DNA of 51,674 nt, from assembly GCA_027604685.1 (NCBI GenBank), contig JADHYX010000135.1:1-51674 (forward strand), read 5' to 3'. A program made the position numbers and the translations under genes. Position 1 is the stretch's first letter. Each line of letters opens with the position of its first letter. Under the pieces are notes generated by a model. The model was not told where the DNA came from and made no database searches. It was given only the letters and a program-made list of their open reading frames with translations. Shown piece after piece: positions 48,298 to 51,674 of this stretch. The DNA comes from Lobulomyces angularis (Eukaryota > Chytridiomycota > Chytridiomycetes > Lobulomycetales > Lobulomycetaceae).

Positions 48298-48469
48298 TTT
48301 TTGTTTACAAGAGTTTGATTTATGTTAAGTAAAAAAAAAAAGTTTATATAAAAAAATCTCTAAAATCTAAAATTTCTATATGGGTTTTGAAAAAAGGACT
48401 TTTGATCTTTTTTATGTGAAGTTTCAATTAGGGTTTTGGGCTTGATCTTAAGCTGAAAAACAATAAAAA

Positions 48470-48740
48470 TTGCACAGGGGGTGTTACACACGGTCATACA
48501 ATGCAGTTTCCAGAGCTTCCAAGTTGCGTTCAGCGCCCAACAACTGCATCCTGCCGGGGCGAGGCCAGCAAAGTGATTGTTACGAGCCTGGGCAGCGCCC
48601 ATTTCCATGAATTTGCGCACATAAAAATATACGCGCCATACCACTGATTGTGTTTATTTTCAATAAAACCCTCCCCTAATCGAAAGCCAAAGCCATGCAG
48701 AAGCCTCGTAGCCCAAGTGCGGAACGAATTTTAGAGCATG
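48470..48740 (-). ncRNA. Candidate structured RNA in a GC-rich island
   Basis: This stretch is near or above 50% GC in its core (48473-48655), against well under 30% around it, and contains no convincing protein frame. On the minus strand it folds by eye. GCGCGTATA and TATGTGCGC form a 9-bp stem closed over TTTT (about 48620-48645). GCTGG pairs with CCGGC, GGGC with GCCC, and ATGCAGTT with AACTGCAT. The first two stems include G-U pairs, which favour an RNA on the minus strand over a DNA palindrome. A run of five T follows at about 48463-48467, compatible with Pol III termination or an Sm-like site. I cannot match it to RNase P, SRP, a spliceosomal RNA or a tRNA-derived SINE. A fragment of foreign DNA is the main alternative. 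Confidence 0.4.
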
Positions 48741-49218
48741 TTTTCCACTCAGAAAATGATTGTTATTGATGTATTAATAGCATTTTTGATGCTGCAATGC
48801 TTTGTTAATGGATGTTTCTGTTAGAAACCATATCAAACCATATGAGGGCAAATATATCAAGGCAATCCTGTTCATCTTTGGTGAATTTGCTCCTTCTTGC
48901 CCAATCCCCTCCTTTACACCAAAGCCCCCAGAGCTTTTGAGTGTAATAGGCTCAGCCAATTTCGCAACTTAGAAAAAAAAGCAATAAAGTAAAAAAGTAA
49001 AAAAAAAATAACATTCAACAAATTCGCAATCTTGCTCTCTTAAAAATCTGTTTGTTCTCTTAATATAAATCTTTTTTTTATTTCCTATTCATTTTTTTTA
49101 ATTTTTTTATTTTTAACCCAAAAAAAATTTAATAATGCTATTCAATCATTGTAGTCCTTATGTAGACTTCAACATCCATATTTATATGGAACCTTATAAT
49201 CAAATATTTTTTCATATA
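48741..49218. other. Intergenic region, mixed composition
   Basis: 48770-48960 is still richer in GC than typical spacer and has a 61-codon minus frame (ATG 48959, MAEPITLKSSGGFG) without recognisable domain. The rest is AT-rich. Confidence 0.45.
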
Positions 49219-50868
49219 CTACAACTTCTGTTCGCTATCAAACACCTCCTCATATTCCTCAATCATCAGCTTTACACAACTTCCTAAAAATTAATTAAAG
49301 ATAAAATATTTCTCTTTATTTCTTTACCTAATCCTCCTGAGCATAGCTTCATATCTTCAACTACATCTTCCGATCTAACAAAGTTCGGACTAGAAACCAA
49401 AAATATAAAATATATATCAAAAAAATCCTTATTATTTTTTTCACCATAAAACAATTGCCAAATTGTTACTATTCATCAAGTTTTTTTCTTTCTTTAAATA
49501 AACTTTGTGTAGCAACTTGAATAACATTTTAAAATTTTCGTATTTATATCTACTAAACTCATCATCATTTCTTTGCAAAATTTCTTTTTTCAAATAATCT
49601 ATCTTTTCAAGTTTACTTTCAAATTCTTCCATTTTTTTTACTGTTTCATAAAAACTCTTTCTAATTATAGGCTCTTTCAACTCAAAATAAAAATTTTTTA
49701 TTAACGAACATGCTTTTAAACAAAAAAATTTAATATATAAGTCTTTTTAACATTGTACTTCTTACCAACATGAACATTACTTAAAAATACTTTTTCTTCT
49801 CCTTCATTATATCTAAAAGAAAATAAATATATATCTTTTATTAATAAAAAACAAAAAACCCACCTTTCTTTAATCATATCTGTTAAACTTTTTAGTGGTG
49901 CAATTCTAAATAAACCTAAAACTAATAAAAAAAAAATATGTCGTAAAAATACCTTCGGTATCTAAACCCTCTTTTTCAATGTATTCATAACATTCTTCTA
50001 AAACCTTTGGCTGCCCATATTTTAAGCAATATTCATCAAAATTTTTCATTCCGAAAATCAAAGTTCTACTTTCCAATTTATTATTATCAGTTGTTAAAGA
50101 TGGTGAAAAATATGACCAAAAAGTATTAACGATAGTTTCACTAGTTGAAACAGGATTTTCTTCGCTCCATTGTAACTGGTTATCATAACTAAATATACAT
50201 AAATATGTGTTTTTTTTTTAAAGAAATAAAATAACTTTCTTTCTTAATCCTATACATACTTTAAAACTGAACTTGGTATAAATATATCCTTTAAAGTAAA
50301 CCCAAAACTTTCCAAACTTTTTAAATTCTTTACCCAAATCTAAAAAAAAAAAAAAAATAAAAAAAAAGTTTTTTTAATTATTGTTCTTTACTATCTTTTT
50401 ATAAAATTTTGGAGAAATTAAATTTCCTATAGCAGAAAAAAACATATGTGCAATGGTAGAAGGCTATTATTTAAAAAATAAAATAAATAAAGGGGAAAAA
50501 ATAATGTTTTTTTTAATATTTTTGATTACATGTATAACATACAAATGTTGAATATTTTTTTTATATTTTCTTCCAAGTGCATTGTAAGCATTAACTAGCC
50601 ACGATAAAGAAGGTGAATAATTTGATGCAGAACAAAATATTAGTAACACATACTCTTCTTCAACAAAAAAATCTTTTTTAAAAATTAAAAAAGTTAATCA
50701 AAAATAATAATAACCCAATTTTTGAAACGCAAGTTGTAAAATTTCATTGTAGTCATTTTTTGTAGGATCAGGTAGTTTACAAAGGTAAAACGTAAGAATA
50801 TTTTTTCCTTCTTTATCAATTCCACAATGTCTGATCAGCTCTTCATTTACTAGATACGAAAGTGACAT
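49219..50868 (-). CDS. BCH/CRAL-TRIO-like plus RhoGAP protein (p50RhoGAP type)
   Basis: A multi-exon minus-strand gene of about 400 residues starting MSLSYLVNEELIRHC at 50868. The N-terminal half is a Cdc42GAP-homology (CRAL-TRIO-like) domain: NILTFYLCKLPD, YVLLIFCSASNYSPSLSWLV, YKKNIQHLYVIHPS, FYKKIIWVKNL. The C-terminal half is a RhoGAP domain with the arginine finger in GLDTEGLFRIAPLKSLTDMI, VHVACSLIKNFYFELKEPII and NSNNLAIVLWSPNFV. The BCH domain binds lipids or small GTPases and positions the GAP; the layout matches ARHGAP1/ARHGAP8 of animals. It would inactivate Cdc42, Rac or Rho. It is the second RhoGAP in this window and differs from the Bem3-type gene in every domain outside the GAP. 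Confidence 0.87.
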
Positions 50869-51324
50869 TTTTCAAGTTCAATTTTTTTAAATTTTTTTTT
50901 TGTAAACTTTTAATAGAAAAATTTTTTTAAATACTTAATTTTATGGTTTTTTATATAAATAATAGTTCTACTTAAAACAATTAGTAGCATTAACTTATTA
51001 TATTTTTTAAACTTGAAAGAGAAAAAAAAACTTGTTGTAATTACTTTTTAGTCAGTTTTATATTCATTCTTGTCTATCGCTATAAAAAAAATTTTGTTAG
51101 AAGTCTGAAAAAAAAATTATATCTTATTAGGATAAATTCTGTAAGATACTATTTATTTTTTGGAATGAAAAGATAATGAAAAAAAAAAAATTATAGGACA
51201 AAAATCTTAAAATTAACAATCAATGTGTTTTTTATTTAAATTAAAAAAAAATCTACAAAATCTATTATATTAAGTATAAATACAAAAGTACAGAAAAAAA
51301 TTATTATTTATGTTATGAAAATTA
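50869..51324. other. Intergenic region
   Basis: AT-rich stretch between two minus-strand genes; no feature recognised. Confidence 0.6.
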
Positions 51325-51674
51325 TTATTTTCTATGATGCGCATGAGAAGCATCAACTTTAGCACTTTTTAAAAAGTTGTTGGTGGTTTTACTTTTTTTA
51401 CCATAGCTTGTAGCTTTACAAGGTCTACCATGTTTTCCATATTTAATTGGTAAGGTTTCTGATTCAGGATAGCTGGCATTGATTGGAGAAACTTCACTTT
51501 GCGCATAAGTGTCGAGTTTGTAATTACTTTCTACTTCATTGTCAGGAAGTTCAATTGAGATGTATTCGTCTTTAATATCTTTGGTTTTGTATTTAGGTTC
51601 CTTTTCACTTTCACTTTCAATTTCTTGATTTCTGTATCTAGGTTCTCTCTCACTTTCAACTTCTTGATTTCTGT
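51325..51674 (-). CDS. Partial repeat-tail protein sharing the CAP protein's C-terminus (runs off right edge)
   Basis: The stop is at 51325-51327 and the frame is open to the window edge, so the N-terminus is missing. The visible 115 residues start with charged repeats (YRNQEVESEREPR, YRNQEIESESEKEP), then an acidic segment, and end with KYGKHGRPC, TSYGKKS and a His-rich tip (HAHHRK). The KYGKHG-PCK-T-YGKK block is nearly identical to the tail of the CAP protein at 47.3-48.3 kb, although the repeats before it differ. The missing part may be a second CAP domain, making a tandem paralogue pair, but only the tail is in view. Base composition is also less AT-rich than the flanking spacer. Confidence 0.75.
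   Translation of the reverse strand, partial: RNQEVESEREPRYRNQEIESESEKEPKYKTKDIKDEYISIELPDNEVESNYKLDTYAQSEVSPINASYPESETLPIKYGKHGRPCKATSYGKKSKTTNNFLKSAKVDASHAHHRK

Noticed and set aside
1..51674. Alternative genetic code
   Set aside because: TAA, TAG and TGA each end well-conserved proteins here (for example MscL, the C2H2 protein and the SMP protein).
1..51674. CRISPR array, prophage, rRNA or tRNA genes
   Set aside because: No regularly spaced identical repeats, phage genes, rRNA cores or tRNA cloverleaf sequences were seen on reading both strands.

Overview
The window comes from a very AT-rich, intron-dense eukaryotic nuclear genome. Introns are mostly 40 to 160 nt with GT..AG borders, all three standard stop codons are used, and long A or T runs separate the genes. 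The gene content points to an early-diverging flagellated (zoosporic) fungus or a close fungal relative. A CFAP70 axonemal protein indicates a motile cilium. A PH-CRIB p21-activated kinase of the Cla4 type, a PX-PH-RhoGAP of the Bem3 type and an Mmm1-like ERMES protein are fungal signatures. The species cannot be named from the sequence alone.

Layout, left to right. The left edge (1-230) holds a decayed C-terminus of a TnpB/Fanzor-like protein. A plus-strand run follows: a eukaryotic MscL channel, prefoldin subunit 4, a two-finger C2H2 protein and CFAP70. Then come a minus-strand ATP-grasp enzyme, the plus-strand Cla4-like kinase, a minus-strand AlkB-type dioxygenase and a minus-strand voltage-gated channel whose pore lacks the GYG filter. 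A 2.3-kb gene-poor stretch (18440-20807) carries a degenerate repeat array and a possible small secreted peptide. Next are an Mmm1-like SMP protein, a seven-helix membrane protein, the cyclophilin PPIL3, a protein-isoaspartate methyltransferase and a wrecked bulb-lectin gene. The minus strand from 26.4 to 38.9 kb encodes an SH3-DH-PH-PX Rho exchange factor, a neutral ceramidase, a CXorf65-like protein, OGG1 and a tetraspan membrane protein. The right part holds a Bem3-like RhoGAP, a lysine-rich protein interrupted by one in-frame stop, RRP15, a secreted CAP protein, a GC-rich island that may encode a structured RNA, a BCH-RhoGAP protein, and the C-terminal part of a second protein sharing the CAP protein's tail.

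Functional threads. Four genes act on Cdc42/Rho signalling (one exchange factor, one effector kinase, two GAPs), a striking share for 51 kb. The exchange factor joins in one chain modules that yeast splits between Cdc24 and Bem1. Other genes cover flagellar assembly, osmotic or electrical membrane function (MscL, voltage-gated channel), ER-mitochondria lipid transfer, DNA or RNA and protein repair (OGG1, AlkB, isoaspartate methyltransferase), splicing, ribosome biogenesis and secreted wall or host-surface proteins. Exon joins were read by eye from splice borders and family conservation, so individual borders may be off by a few bases. No database search was run.
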